A stretch of DNA of 42,926 nt, taken from NCBI GenBank assembly GCA_023253795.1, contig JALRFG010000001.1, positions 1 through 42,926 on the forward strand, in the 5' to 3' direction. The notes under the pieces were generated by a model, which made no database searches, was not told the DNA's origin, and worked only from the letters and a program-made list of their open reading frames with translations. Both the position numbers and the translations under genes were made by a program. Below, piece after piece: positions 35,644 through 42,826 of the stretch. Position 1 is the stretch's first letter, and each line of letters opens with the position of its first letter. The stretch is from Methylocystis sp. (GTDB lineage: Bacteria; Pseudomonadota; Alphaproteobacteria; Rhizobiales; Beijerinckiaceae).

Positions 35644-35970
35644 TTATTTTGAGGCTGGCGCCGCCGGCGGCAGGATCGAAGACGGCGCGCCCTCTTCGGC
35701 AGGATTGCCCTGCGGCACGCAAAAAGCCCAGGCGACCGGGCGCCGGTCTTTTTTCTGGACGAACACCGTCACATTCGGAGGCAGGTCCGATATTTTGTGG
35801 CTGCTGGCGTCTTCTGGCTTCGGCGCGGCAAGCTCGACTTTGTCATAGCCGCCATCCGGCAAAGCGGCGCGGGCGGCCTGACAGGCGGCCCAGCTCTGAT
35901 GATAGTTAGAGGCGATGTTGCCGCCCTGACCGCTGATGACAATGAGCGTCGCAACAATTTTGCTGATCAT
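35644..35970 (-). CDS. Hypothetical protein
   Basis: A 108-residue protein convergent with the OpgG-like gene, eight bases apart. The first 15 residues are hydrophobic (MISKIVATLIVISGQ) and could be a short signal or anchor. The rest is polar with two Cys (C30 and C84) and a Pro-rich end. The segment TVFVQKKDRRPVAWAFCVPQG looks like folded protein. No family was recognised. A purine run (GGGGCGG) precedes the ATG. Confidence 0.5.
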   Translation of the reverse strand: MISKIVATLIVISGQGGNIASNYHQSWAACQAARAALPDGGYDKVELAAPKPEDASSHKISDLPPNVTVFVQKKDRRPVAWAFCVPQGNPAEEGAPSSILPPAAPASK

Positions 35971-36016
35971 TATAACCGCCCCGGCTTCAGGTCAGCCTGC
36001 ATCGCATATATCGCGC

Positions 36017-36052
36017 AAAAAGAAAAAGGACCGCTGAACGGGCCAGCGGTCC
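36017..36052 (-). terminator. Intrinsic terminator of candidate RNA A
   Basis: Nine perfect pairs (36028-36036 with 36044-36052) and a seven-base loop. Read on the minus strand, the stem is followed by TTTTTCTTTTT at 36027-36017. Confidence 0.8.
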
Positions 36053-36110
36053 AAAGTCTAGGGAGGAAAACGCCAAGGAGGCGTAGGGGCACCATCTCCG
36101 GGACAATCGG
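36017..36110 (-). ncRNA. Candidate small RNA A with anti-Shine-Dalgarno motifs
   Basis: Minus-strand element in the 738-base gap 35971-36708. From 5' to 3' on that strand it has a small hairpin ACGCC-UCCUU-GGCGU (plus 36070-36084) presenting CCUCCUU, then UCCUCCC (36061-36067), then a strong terminator stem GGACCGCTG/CAGCGGTCC (36028-36052). The transcript end has U5-C-U5 (36017-36027). CCUCCUU equals the 16S rRNA tail that pairs with ribosome binding sites. The layout, motif hairpin then terminator in tandem copies, resembles the CcsR/cuckoo small RNAs of alphaproteobacteria. The 5' end is a guess. Confidence 0.6.
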
Positions 36111-36219
36111 CTGAATTGTGGCAAAAACTATGAAACCGCATCAATTCAACCTGCTGTTGCATAATAGCCACACTGCGCGACAGAGCCGGCGCAAATGCGC
36201 GCCCAGATGAAGGAAAGAC

Positions 36220-36253
36220 AAAATAAAAAAAGACCGCCGGTTTCCCGGCGGTC
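36220..36253 (-). terminator. Intrinsic terminator of candidate RNA B
   Basis: Nine perfect pairs, GACCGCCGG (36232-36240) with CCGGCGGTC (36245-36253), around a TTTC loop. On the minus strand the stem is followed by TTTTTTTATTTT. Confidence 0.85.
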
Positions 36254-36305
36254 CAAGTCAAGGGAGGGAGTGCCCAAGGAGATATCCTCATATTGAGCAA
36301 AACAA
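36220..36305 (-). ncRNA. Candidate small RNA B, related to RNA A
   Basis: Second copy of the same design, about 200 bases upstream on the minus strand. CUCCUU (plus 36276-36281) is followed by CUCCCUCCC (36262-36270) and then a terminator stem (36232-36253) with U7-A-U4. Plus-strand comparison with copy A shows the shared blocks GCGGTCCAA-GTC-AGGGAGG and GCC-AAGGAG in the same order and spacing, with different loop sequences, so the two are homologous. A 17-base palindrome (36311-36327) lies just upstream and could control it. The 5' end is estimated. Confidence 0.6.
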
Positions 36306-36310
36306 ATATA

Positions 36311-36327
36311 TTTGTGCGGCGCACAAA
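36311..36327. promoter_or_regulatory. 17-base palindrome upstream of candidate RNA B
   Basis: TTTGTGCG-G-CGCACAAA, perfect eight-base half sites around one central base. It lies in AT-rich sequence immediately upstream of RNA B on the minus strand, near TATATT (complement near 36305-36312). The form is that of an operator for a dimeric regulator; the regulator is unknown. Confidence 0.45.
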
Positions 36328-36330
36328 ATT

Positions 36331-36708
36331 CAACAATGATTTGATCTTAAGTGTATTTAGCCGCCCAAATTGAGTTTTGACGCGCGCGATCTGACCCTGA
36401 TCGCCGGAGACAGAGGCATTTTACCAACGATGTGGACGCAGGATGGGCGTAGTGGCGCAATTCCGCCTGAAAGGTAAGTCGTTCATGGCGAGTTGCGCTA
36501 TATGTGGTGAGTCGAAGCGAATCCCCGTCGTCGCCGACGGAACAGGTGGAGATCAGACAGGCTGCGCGGCATAAACCCGGAAAATTCAGCCTCATGATCC
36601 CGCGTAGCTGTGGCGTAAACGCCATCATTCATTCTGGATGGCGCGCGATTTTCGATCATCCGGCTCAACGTCCATAACCGCGGCTCTTTCGAGAAAGGAC
36701 ACATTCAC
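36331..36708. other. Non-coding stretch before a small membrane protein gene
   Basis: About 380 bases with no gene I can support. Open frames here lack ribosome binding sites and sensible composition. A small CCGTCG-TCGC-CGACGG inverted repeat lies near 36527-36542. The promoter of the gene at 36709 should be here, but I see no clear consensus. Confidence 0.4.
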
Positions 36709-36924
36709 ATGTCATCTAATCGCACGAAATACGGATTGCTTCTCGGCGGCGGCGTTCTCGCCGGCTTCCTGTTTCCACTGCTTGCGCTTCTTCTGCTCGC
36801 AACGGCCGGGCTGATGATCGCTTCCGGTAAAGAACCGCAAAAAACCGAAGAGTTCCTCAATGGCGTTCCGGGCGGCAACTACGTCCTCAAAGCTCTGACG
36901 CAGATTGATGAGTTTCTTTCCTGA
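36709..36924 (+). CDS. Small membrane protein, unknown function
   Basis: A 71-residue protein with a long hydrophobic stretch at about 9-38 (GLLLGGGVLAGFLFPLLALL...) that could form one long or two short helices, and a polar C-terminal 30 residues. GAAAGGA lies about ten bases before the ATG. It is 34 bases upstream of the LptA-like gene and probably co-transcribed. No family was recognised. Confidence 0.62.
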   Translation: MSSNRTKYGLLLGGGVLAGFLFPLLALLLLATAGLMIASGKEPQKTEEFLNGVPGGNYVLKALTQIDEFLS

Positions 36925-36958
36925 TTGACCCAGAGCCGGCGGACCAGGGCTTGAACAT

Positions 36959-37810
36959 ATGAAGCAGAATTTTGCGACACTTTTTTTTTCTGTTCTCTGC
37001 CTGCTCTTCGCCACCACATCTTTGCGCGCCGGCGATGGTTTGTTGCCGGGCGCAACCGACAAAGACCCACTGACGATCGAAGCGAACCGCCTCGATATGA
37101 AGGATGCCCAGAAACTGCTGGTTTATACCGGCGAGGTTCTGGTTACGAACGGCCCTTCAACGCTCAAATCCGCAAATCTCACGATCTTTCTCGACAATGC
37201 TGCAGAAGGAGCGGCAGGAGGATCAACGACGGATCGCGTCAACAGAGTTGACGCTGCAGGTCCAGTCGTCATCAACACACAAAAAGAAACCTATTCCGGC
37301 AATCAGCTTAATTACGAGCGTGCTCAAAATAAAATTTATATGACCGGCAACGTCACCATTCAACAGGGAGACGGCCTCACCAAGGCGGATAATCTGGAAT
37401 TTGATAAAGCAACCAGCTCCGCTTTGCTGACAGGCAACGTCATTTATCAAAAAGGCGCGTCTGTCGTGAAGGGCGAAAAACTCATCTACGATCAGGCCAA
37501 GGATAAAGTCTTTCTGACCGGCAATGTCATTTATGTCTCCGGCGAGACCACGGTGACAGGAACCAAAATGGATTTCGACAAGAAAGCGAATACGGCTCTG
37601 TTCACAGGCAATGTCGTCTACGCAAAAAAAGACACCGTCGTTAAAGGCGACGCCATGGAATATAATCTAACGACAAACCAGGGCGTTGTTCGCACCGGCG
37701 CACCGACGACCGGCGCGGCAGTCGGACCGTTGGGCGACGAAGCAGCGCCGCTTACGCCACGCCCACGAGTGAAAGCTATTTTTACGCCCGGTCAGGGCAA
37801 GGGGATGTAA
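36959..37810 (+). CDS. Periplasmic LptA/OstA-repeat protein
   Basis: A 283-residue exported protein of the LptA/OstA beta-jellyroll family, whose members bridge lipopolysaccharide across the periplasm. A signal peptide ends at about residue 24 (LRA-GDG). The start DPLTIEANRLDMKDAQKLLVYTGEV is LptA-like. Residues about 122-245 hold four near-perfect 29-residue units, each opening with (M/L/F)TGNV and carrying a V(V/T)(K/T)G(D/E/T)-like turn. Ordinary LptA is about 180-230 residues, so the groove would be longer. lptC and lptB, the usual neighbours, are absent. DNA here looks more AT-rich than the surroundings. It may be a second LptA-like protein rather than the essential one. Confidence 0.8.
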   Translation: MKQNFATLFFSVLCLLFATTSLRAGDGLLPGATDKDPLTIEANRLDMKDAQKLLVYTGEVLVTNGPSTLKSANLTIFLDNAAEGAAGGSTTDRVNRVDAAGPVVINTQKETYSGNQLNYERAQNKIYMTGNVTIQQGDGLTKADNLEFDKATSSALLTGNVIYQKGASVVKGEKLIYDQAKDKVFLTGNVIYVSGETTVTGTKMDFDKKANTALFTGNVVYAKKDTVVKGDAMEYNLTTNQGVVRTGAPTTGAAVGPLGDEAAPLTPRPRVKAIFTPGQGKGM

Positions 37811-38103
37811 ACGAGGCGCGACCGGATTTGGGCGACCACTTTTCCACTGCGATCAACACGGCGCTTTTGCGTAAGTTTTGAGTTGTTCCCAGAAATATCA
37901 AGCGCTTTAAGATGCAACCTGCATACTCCCCAAGGCGAACTCCGCCTGATTTCATAATCAAGGCGAGCCCCATTGCAATTGGTCGTCATCAAAATCATTT
38001 ATCGACTCGTGCCGATGCCGTATGGTTTAACCCGGGGGACGGGTTGGACCGGTGCTACCGGACACGCCGCAGCATAAAATTGATCGAAGAAGGAAACGAC
38101 TGA
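37811..38103. other. Spacer before the Cys-rich protein gene
   Basis: 293 bases with no supported gene. AACCCG-GGGGA-CGGGTT (38029-38045) is a short hairpin without a T-run in the presumed leader of the next gene. Nothing else stood out. Confidence 0.4.
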
Positions 38104-38343
38104 ATGCGCAATATTATCCGGATTTCCGCTTTTCTGGCCCTTTTCGCGGCTGCGCCCGCATTCGCTGGCGGCACCGCCGATCAGCAGGCCGCTTGCGAAA
38201 ACGACGCTCGCACCTACTGCGATTCAGCCATTCCGGACGAGAACGCCATTGAGAAGTGCCTGCGCGCCAATGTCTCGAAGCTGAGCCCTGACTGCCGCGC
38301 GCAGTTCGGTGGCGGCAAAGGCGGCAAGGGCAAGCGCCGCTAA
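38104..38343 (+). CDS. Small secreted Cys-rich protein
   Basis: A 79-residue protein with a clear signal peptide (cleavage likely after APAFA, residue 21). The mature part has four cysteines (31, 39, 52, 64) spaced like a single cysteine-rich GLG1-type repeat (CENDARTYC...KCLRAN...LSPDC). These should form two disulfides. A Gly/Lys/Arg-rich tail ends the protein. AAGGAAA precedes the ATG. The disulfides would fit oxidation by a periplasmic DsbA-type enzyme such as the one at 8955-9734. Function unknown. Confidence 0.75.
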   Translation: MRNIIRISAFLALFAAAPAFAGGTADQQAACENDARTYCDSAIPDENAIEKCLRANVSKLSPDCRAQFGGGKGGKGKRR

Positions 38344-38398
38344 GAGAGGCGAAAGCCCTCGGCAATTACGCGACAAGAACGCATAAGCTTCTGTCAAC

Positions 38399-38433
38399 AA
38401 CGCGCGGTGGTCATCGACCACCGCGCGTTTTTT
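38399..38433 (+). terminator. Strong intrinsic terminator
   Basis: Fourteen perfect pairs including AACGCGCGGTGGTC (38399-38412) and GACCACCGCGCGTT (38416-38429) with a three-base loop, followed by a run of T. It ends the Cys-rich gene and lies between it and the convergent leuB. Confidence 0.92.
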
Positions 38434-38440
38434 GTTGTGA

Positions 38441-39550
38441 TCAGCCCAGAGACTTTTTCAGTTCGGCGACAATTGCGTCGCCCATCTGGCCAGTCGAAAC
38501 GCTGGCCGGGGCGTCGCCCTTGATGTCGACGGTGCGCAATCCCTTGGACAAAACGGCGGCGATGGCCGCATCGATGGCGTCCGCCGCCTTAGGCAGATCG
38601 AAGGAATAGCGCAAGGCCATGCCCAGCGAGCCGATCATGGCGATCGGATTGGCGATTCCCTTGCCGGCGATATCCGGCGCCGAGCCATGGCAGGGCTCAT
38701 ACATCGCATGGCGCTTGCCCTTGGGGTCAGCGGCGCCGAGCGAGGCCGACGGCAACATGCCAAGCGAACCGGTCAGCATGGCGGCCTCGTCGGAGAGCAT
38801 GTCGCCAAACAGATTGTCGGTCACGACGACATCGAACTGCTTGGGCCAGCGCACAAGCTGCATCGCCAGCGCATCCGCCAGCATGTGTTCGAGCTTGACG
38901 TCCGAATATTCACGCTTGTGCAGGGCGGTGATGACTTCGCGCCACAGATAGCCGGACTTCATCACATTGGCTTTTTCCGACGATGTCACCTTATTGCTGC
39001 GCTTGCGCGCCAGTTCAAAGGCGACGCGGCCAATGCGTTCGATCTCGTAGGTTTCATAGACCTGCGTATCGACGGCGCGTTTCTGGCCATTGCCGAGATC
39101 AGTGATTTCCTTCGGCTCGCCAAAATAGACGCCGCCGGTCAATTCGCGCACGATCATGATGTCGAGGCCGTCGACGAGCTCGCGCTTGAGCGAGGAGGCG
39201 TCTGCCAGCGCCGGATAGCAGATCGCGGGACGCAGATTGGCGAACAGTGCGAGATCCTTGCGCAGACGCAGCAGGCCGGCCTCGGGACGCACGTCATAGG
39301 GGACGCCATCCCATTTCGGCCCGCCAACGGCGGCGAGCAGCACGGCGTCGGCCGCATGCGCCAGTTTCATGTCGCCTTCGCTGATCGCAACGCCATGAGC
39401 GTCATAGGCGGCGCCGCCGACCAGACCGCGTTCGATCTCGAATTTCGCGACGCCCGCTGCGCTGAGCAGGGCGAGAACCTTCTCCGCCTCGGCGGTGATT
39501 TCCGGGCCGATGCCGTCGCCGGGCAGGAGCAGGAGCTTATAGGCGGACAT
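38441..39550 (-). CDS. leuB: 3-isopropylmalate dehydrogenase
   Basis: A 369-residue NAD-dependent enzyme that oxidises and decarboxylates 3-isopropylmalate in leucine synthesis. It begins YKLLLLPGDGIGPEI. It has the substrate-binding ELTGGVYFGEP, the conserved Tyr in QVYETYEIERIGRVAFELA, the metal-binding aspartates in DNLFGDMLSDEAAML, and the NAD site GSAPDIAGKGIANPIA. The HGSAPDIAGKG sequence is typical of NAD-specific LeuB. AGAGG lies eight bases before the ATG. leuC and leuD are not adjacent in this window. Confidence 0.97.
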   Translation of the reverse strand: MSAYKLLLLPGDGIGPEITAEAEKVLALLSAAGVAKFEIERGLVGGAAYDAHGVAISEGDMKLAHAADAVLLAAVGGPKWDGVPYDVRPEAGLLRLRKDLALFANLRPAICYPALADASSLKRELVDGLDIMIVRELTGGVYFGEPKEITDLGNGQKRAVDTQVYETYEIERIGRVAFELARKRSNKVTSSEKANVMKSGYLWREVITALHKREYSDVKLEHMLADALAMQLVRWPKQFDVVVTDNLFGDMLSDEAAMLTGSLGMLPSASLGAADPKGKRHAMYEPCHGSAPDIAGKGIANPIAMIGSLGMALRYSFDLPKAADAIDAAIAAVLSKGLRTVDIKGDAPASVSTGQMGDAIVAELKKSLG

Positions 39551-39818
39551 GAAAACCTCTTTTTCGTACAGGCGGTGGAGGATATCGGGCCGTCAATAAA
39601 ACGGCGTCCGACGCGACGCAACACCGCAGGCCGTTTTCCGCGTCTCAAGCGCTTGTGCGACAATTCGCGCGCGGTTGCGCCCTTGCCGCAAAGCGGGATC
39701 GTGTGCAGCTTGAACTTTGTCAAATACGAAGGTTTTGCGCGACGAAACGCGCCTGCCCGGCGCCGCGTCGGGAATGGCCAAAACAATGTTTCGCGCGCCA
39801 CGGAAGGAGACGCAGGAC

Positions 39819-40286
39819 ATGAAAAAACTGATGATCGCCGCCGCTGCGCTTGTCGCCGGTTTTGTGGTTTCGGCGCCGGCGAACGCTTTTTGCGTCTTCA
39901 ATTGCGAACCCAAGCCTGAAATGGCGCGCAAGGTGTTCGAAAATCTGGTCAAGAAGAAATTCGACCCTGAGGCAGTTGTCGAAAAATTCGATATCACCCG
40001 CGGCTGGCCGCTGGATGTCGAGGGCGCGGGCCACGCTGGCTACGAGTTTTATTTCACCGCCAAGGTGAAATTCCCCAAGGGCGCCAATCTCGACTGTAAG
40101 CCCGAGGCTGACGGCAAGGTCAAGGAAGGCTGCTCGGCCAGCACCTATTACTCCACCACCATCCAGAACCAGATGGTCAAGGAGCGCCAGTATATTGAGC
40201 CGGGCGCCACGATCGACTTCAAGGATGAAACCCGCTTTGACGAGGGCGGCGGCAACTGGAAGGGCCAAGACGGCAACAAATACTAA
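39819..40286 (+). CDS. Secreted protein of unknown function, distant paralogue of the small lipoprotein
   Basis: A 155-residue protein with a signal peptide (1-23, cleavage at ANA-FC). The mature N-terminus has CVFNC (25-29), a possible disulfide. Later comes VKFPKGANLDC...KEGCSAS, and the protein ends WKGQDGNKY. The FP(K/E)G turn, following Cys pair and W...D-N-Y ending are shared with the lipoprotein at 20847-21251. This one is not lipidated, since its Cys25 lies beyond a signal-peptidase I type site. AAGGAGA precedes the ATG at 39819, so longer readings from 39717 are not used. No named family. Confidence 0.78.
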   Translation: MKKLMIAAAALVAGFVVSAPANAFCVFNCEPKPEMARKVFENLVKKKFDPEAVVEKFDITRGWPLDVEGAGHAGYEFYFTAKVKFPKGANLDCKPEADGKVKEGCSASTYYSTTIQNQMVKERQYIEPGATIDFKDETRFDEGGGNWKGQDGNKY

Positions 40287-40347
40287 GCTCCCCTCCCCCC
40301 TCGGGATAAAAAACCATCGCGCGCCGCTCCGGCGCGCGATTTTTTTG
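40287..40347 (+). terminator. C-rich tract plus strong terminator after the secreted protein gene
   Basis: The stop codon is followed by CTCCCCTCCCCCCTC (about 40288-40302), then a hairpin with 11 pairs: ATCGCGCGCCG (40316-40326) and CGGCGCGCGAT (40330-40340), loop CTC, and seven T ending at 40346. The terminator is clear. The C/U-rich tract upstream could make the 3' end a small RNA with anti-Shine-Dalgarno character. Confidence 0.9.
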
Positions 40348-40466
40348 CCTATATGTCATCAAAAGCCCGGCAGACTTTGCGCGCCGGCGGTCATGGTGTA
40401 GAAGCGCGGCGGAATTGAGCGTCGAGCGCCCGCTGACGGGCCGCTCCGCGTCAGGGAAGGACTGAA

Positions 40467-41075
40467 ATGACGCAGGTTATTCTGGCGATCCATCTGATGG
40501 TGGTGATCGCCCTGATCATCGTGATTTTGTATCAGAAATCCGAAGGCGGCGCGCTCGGCATGGGCGGCGGCCAGGGCGGCGTATTCACCGGTCGGGGTCA
40601 GGCCAACGCCCTGACCCGCGCCACCGGCATCCTCGCCACGGCGTTTTTCCTCACCAGCATTGCGCTCACGGTGATTCCGGCCTGGCAGCGTCGCATCGAA
40701 GGCGGCGGCGACTGGACCAAGGCGATCAATCAGGGTGACGCGAAGGTCAAGGAAATCAAGCCCGGCGAAAAGGCTCCTGTCGCGCCGGAGTCCGGCAAGG
40801 ACAGCATCTTCGATCAGTTGCAGCGCGCCCAGCAGCAGCGCCAGCAGCAGGACGCGCCGGCGAGCGCGCCCGCCCCGACGCCTGCGGCTCCCGCCGCTGT
40901 CGCGCCGAAGTTAGAGGCTCCGAAGGTCGAAGCGCCCAAGGCTGAAGCCCCGAAGGCTACAGCGCCCGCGACTGTCGCGCCCAAAGTTGAAGCGCCGAAG
41001 GCTGCGGCTCCGGCAGCGACTGCGCCCGCCCCGGCTGAGCCGCCGCCGGTCAAATGGACGACGCCGAGCAAGTAA
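40467..41075 (+). CDS. secG: Preprotein translocase subunit SecG
   Basis: A 202-residue inner-membrane subunit of SecYEG. Two helices (about 2-22 and 53-73) flank the conserved cytoplasmic loop with GGALGMGGGQGGVFTGRGQANALTRAT. The C-terminal 125 residues are hydrophilic: a Gln-rich stretch (about 118-128), then an Ala/Pro/Lys/Glu repeat with EAPKVEAPKAEAPKA. Canonical SecG is near 110 residues and alphaproteobacterial forms have Ala/Pro tails, but this one is long. GGAAGGA precedes the ATG. tpiA, frequently upstream, is missing; pyrG follows as usual. Confidence 0.95.
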   Translation: MTQVILAIHLMVVIALIIVILYQKSEGGALGMGGGQGGVFTGRGQANALTRATGILATAFFLTSIALTVIPAWQRRIEGGGDWTKAINQGDAKVKEIKPGEKAPVAPESGKDSIFDQLQRAQQQRQQQDAPASAPAPTPAAPAAVAPKLEAPKVEAPKAEAPKATAPATVAPKVEAPKAAAPAATAPAPAEPPPVKWTTPSK

Positions 41076-41109
41076 GCGGCGTCACGGTTATCCGACAATT
41101 TTAGAAATT

Positions 41110-41134
41110 GGCTGGGGAAGGTTCTTCCCCGGCC
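41110..41134 (+). promoter_or_regulatory. Hairpin in the pyrG leader
   Basis: Arms GGCTGGGGAAG (41110-41120) and CTTCCCCGGCC (41124-41134) pair over 11 positions with one G-U and a three-base loop. No T-run follows, so a simple terminator is unlikely. It lies about 50 bases before the pyrG ATG in the secG-pyrG gap. Confidence 0.45.
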
Positions 41135-41183
41135 CAAGAATCCGCTATCCACGCGGCAAGAAAATCGATAGGCGATAGGTCCC

Positions 41184-42812
41184 ATGGCGCGGTACATTTT
41201 CATCACCGGCGGCGTGGTTTCCTCCCTCGGCAAAGGCTTGGCGTCGGCAGTGCTCGGCGCGCTTTTGCAGGCGCGTGGCTACACGGTCCGTCTTCGCAAG
41301 CTCGATCCCTATCTCAACATCGATCCGGGGACGATGAGCCCCTATCAGCACGGCGAAGTCTTCGTCACCGATGACGGCGCCGAGACGGATCTCGATCTCG
41401 GACATTACGAGCGCTTCACCGGACGACCGGCCACACGGCAGGACAACGTCACCACCGGGCGCATCTATCAGGACATCATCAATCGCGAACGGCGCGGCGA
41501 TTATCTCGGCGCGACCATTCAGGTGATTCCGCATGTCACCAACGCCATCAAGGAGTTCGTGCTCGACGGCAACGACAATGTCGATTTCGTTCTGATCGAA
41601 ATCGGCGGCACGGTCGGCGACATCGAAGCCCTGCCCTTCTTCGAGGCGATCCGTCAGCTCAAGAACGATCTGCCGCCGCATCATTGCATCTATGTGCATC
41701 TGACGCTGCTGCCCTTCATTCCCAGCGCCGGCGAACTGAAAACCAAACCGACGCAGCATTCGGTGAAAGAGCTGCGCTCCATCGGCATCCAGCCCGATAT
41801 TCTGCTGTGCCGCACCGACCGCGAGATTCCGCGCGAAGAGCGTCGCAAGCTCGGCTTGTTCTGTAACGTCCGCGAACAAGCGGTGATCGAGGCGCGCGAC
41901 GCCGCCAATATTTACGATGTGCCGCGCGCCTATCATGCCGCCGGTCTTGACGCACAGGTGCTCGCCGCCTTCGGCATTGAGCCCGCGCCCAAGCCGGATA
42001 TGAGCCGCTGGACCGCCGTCACCGAGCGCATCACAAATCCGGAAGGCGAAGTCACCATCGCGGTGGTCGGCAAATACACTGAGATGAAGGATGCGTACAA
42101 GAGCCTGATCGAGGCGCTGGCGCATGGCGGCATCGCCAATCGCGTGAAGGTCAATCTCGACTGGATCGAGGCCGAAGTCTTCGAAAGCGGCGATCCGGCA
42201 GCGCATCTCGGGCATGTGCATGGCATTCTGGTGCCGGGCGGCTTCGGACAACGCGGTGCCGAAGGCAAGATTCTCGCCGCGCGTTTCGCGCGCGAACGCA
42301 AGGTGCCCTATTTCGGCATCTGCTTCGGCATGCAGATGGCGGTGATCGAGGCGGCGCGCGCGCTGGCCGGCGTCGCCAACGCCAACTCCACGGAATTTGG
42401 TCCCTGCGACGAACCTTTGGTCGGCCTGATGACCGAATGGCTCAAGGGCAATGAGCTGGAGCGTCGCGGCGTCAATGCCGATATGGGCGGCACCATGCGG
42501 CTCGGCGCTTATCCGGCGCGGCTGAAGGAAGGCTCGCAGATCGCTGGCATCTACGGGACGACCAATATCTCGGAACGCCACCGCCATCGCTATGAGGTGA
42601 ACTTCGCCTATCGCGACCGGCTGGAGGCCTGCGGCCTGCAATTCTCCGGCGTCTCGCCCGATGGGCTATTGCCGGAGACGGTCGAAATCCCGGAGCATCC
42701 GTGGTTCATCGGCGTGCAATATCACCCCGAACTGAAGTCGCGTCCGTTCGAACCGCATCCGTTGTTCGCCAGCTTCATCGCGGCGGCGAAAGCGCAGAGC
42801 CGGCTGGTTTAA
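41184..42812 (+). CDS. pyrG: CTP synthase
   Basis: A 542-residue enzyme that aminates UTP to CTP using glutamine and ATP. The synthase domain (1-265) starts MARYIFITGGVVSSLGKGLA with the P-loop-like nucleotide site and includes SVKELRSIGIQPDILLCR. The class I glutamine amidotransferase domain (about 290-540) has the oxyanion region LVPGGFGQRG, the nucleophile Cys in PYFGICFGMQ and the His/Glu pair in QYHPELKS. Length and motifs are standard. A hairpin lies in its leader. Confidence 0.98.
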   Translation: MARYIFITGGVVSSLGKGLASAVLGALLQARGYTVRLRKLDPYLNIDPGTMSPYQHGEVFVTDDGAETDLDLGHYERFTGRPATRQDNVTTGRIYQDIINRERRGDYLGATIQVIPHVTNAIKEFVLDGNDNVDFVLIEIGGTVGDIEALPFFEAIRQLKNDLPPHHCIYVHLTLLPFIPSAGELKTKPTQHSVKELRSIGIQPDILLCRTDREIPREERRKLGLFCNVREQAVIEARDAANIYDVPRAYHAAGLDAQVLAAFGIEPAPKPDMSRWTAVTERITNPEGEVTIAVVGKYTEMKDAYKSLIEALAHGGIANRVKVNLDWIEAEVFESGDPAAHLGHVHGILVPGGFGQRGAEGKILAARFARERKVPYFGICFGMQMAVIEAARALAGVANANSTEFGPCDEPLVGLMTEWLKGNELERRGVNADMGGTMRLGAYPARLKEGSQIAGIYGTTNISERHRHRYEVNFAYRDRLEACGLQFSGVSPDGLLPETVEIPEHPWFIGVQYHPELKSRPFEPHPLFASFIAAAKAQSRLV

Positions 42813-42826
42813 TCGGCGGCGGCGCT

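Noticed and set aside
36058..36628. Minus-strand open frames (92 and 93 codons) in the 36-kb gap
   Set aside because: No ribosome binding sites or family features; the first overlaps the two RNA candidates and their promoter region.
38687..39919. Plus-strand open frame of 410 codons across leuB
   Set aside because: Antisense shadow of leuB that also runs into the start of the next real gene.
41145..42641. Minus-strand open frame of 498 codons across pyrG
   Set aside because: Antisense shadow of pyrG with no recognisable domain.
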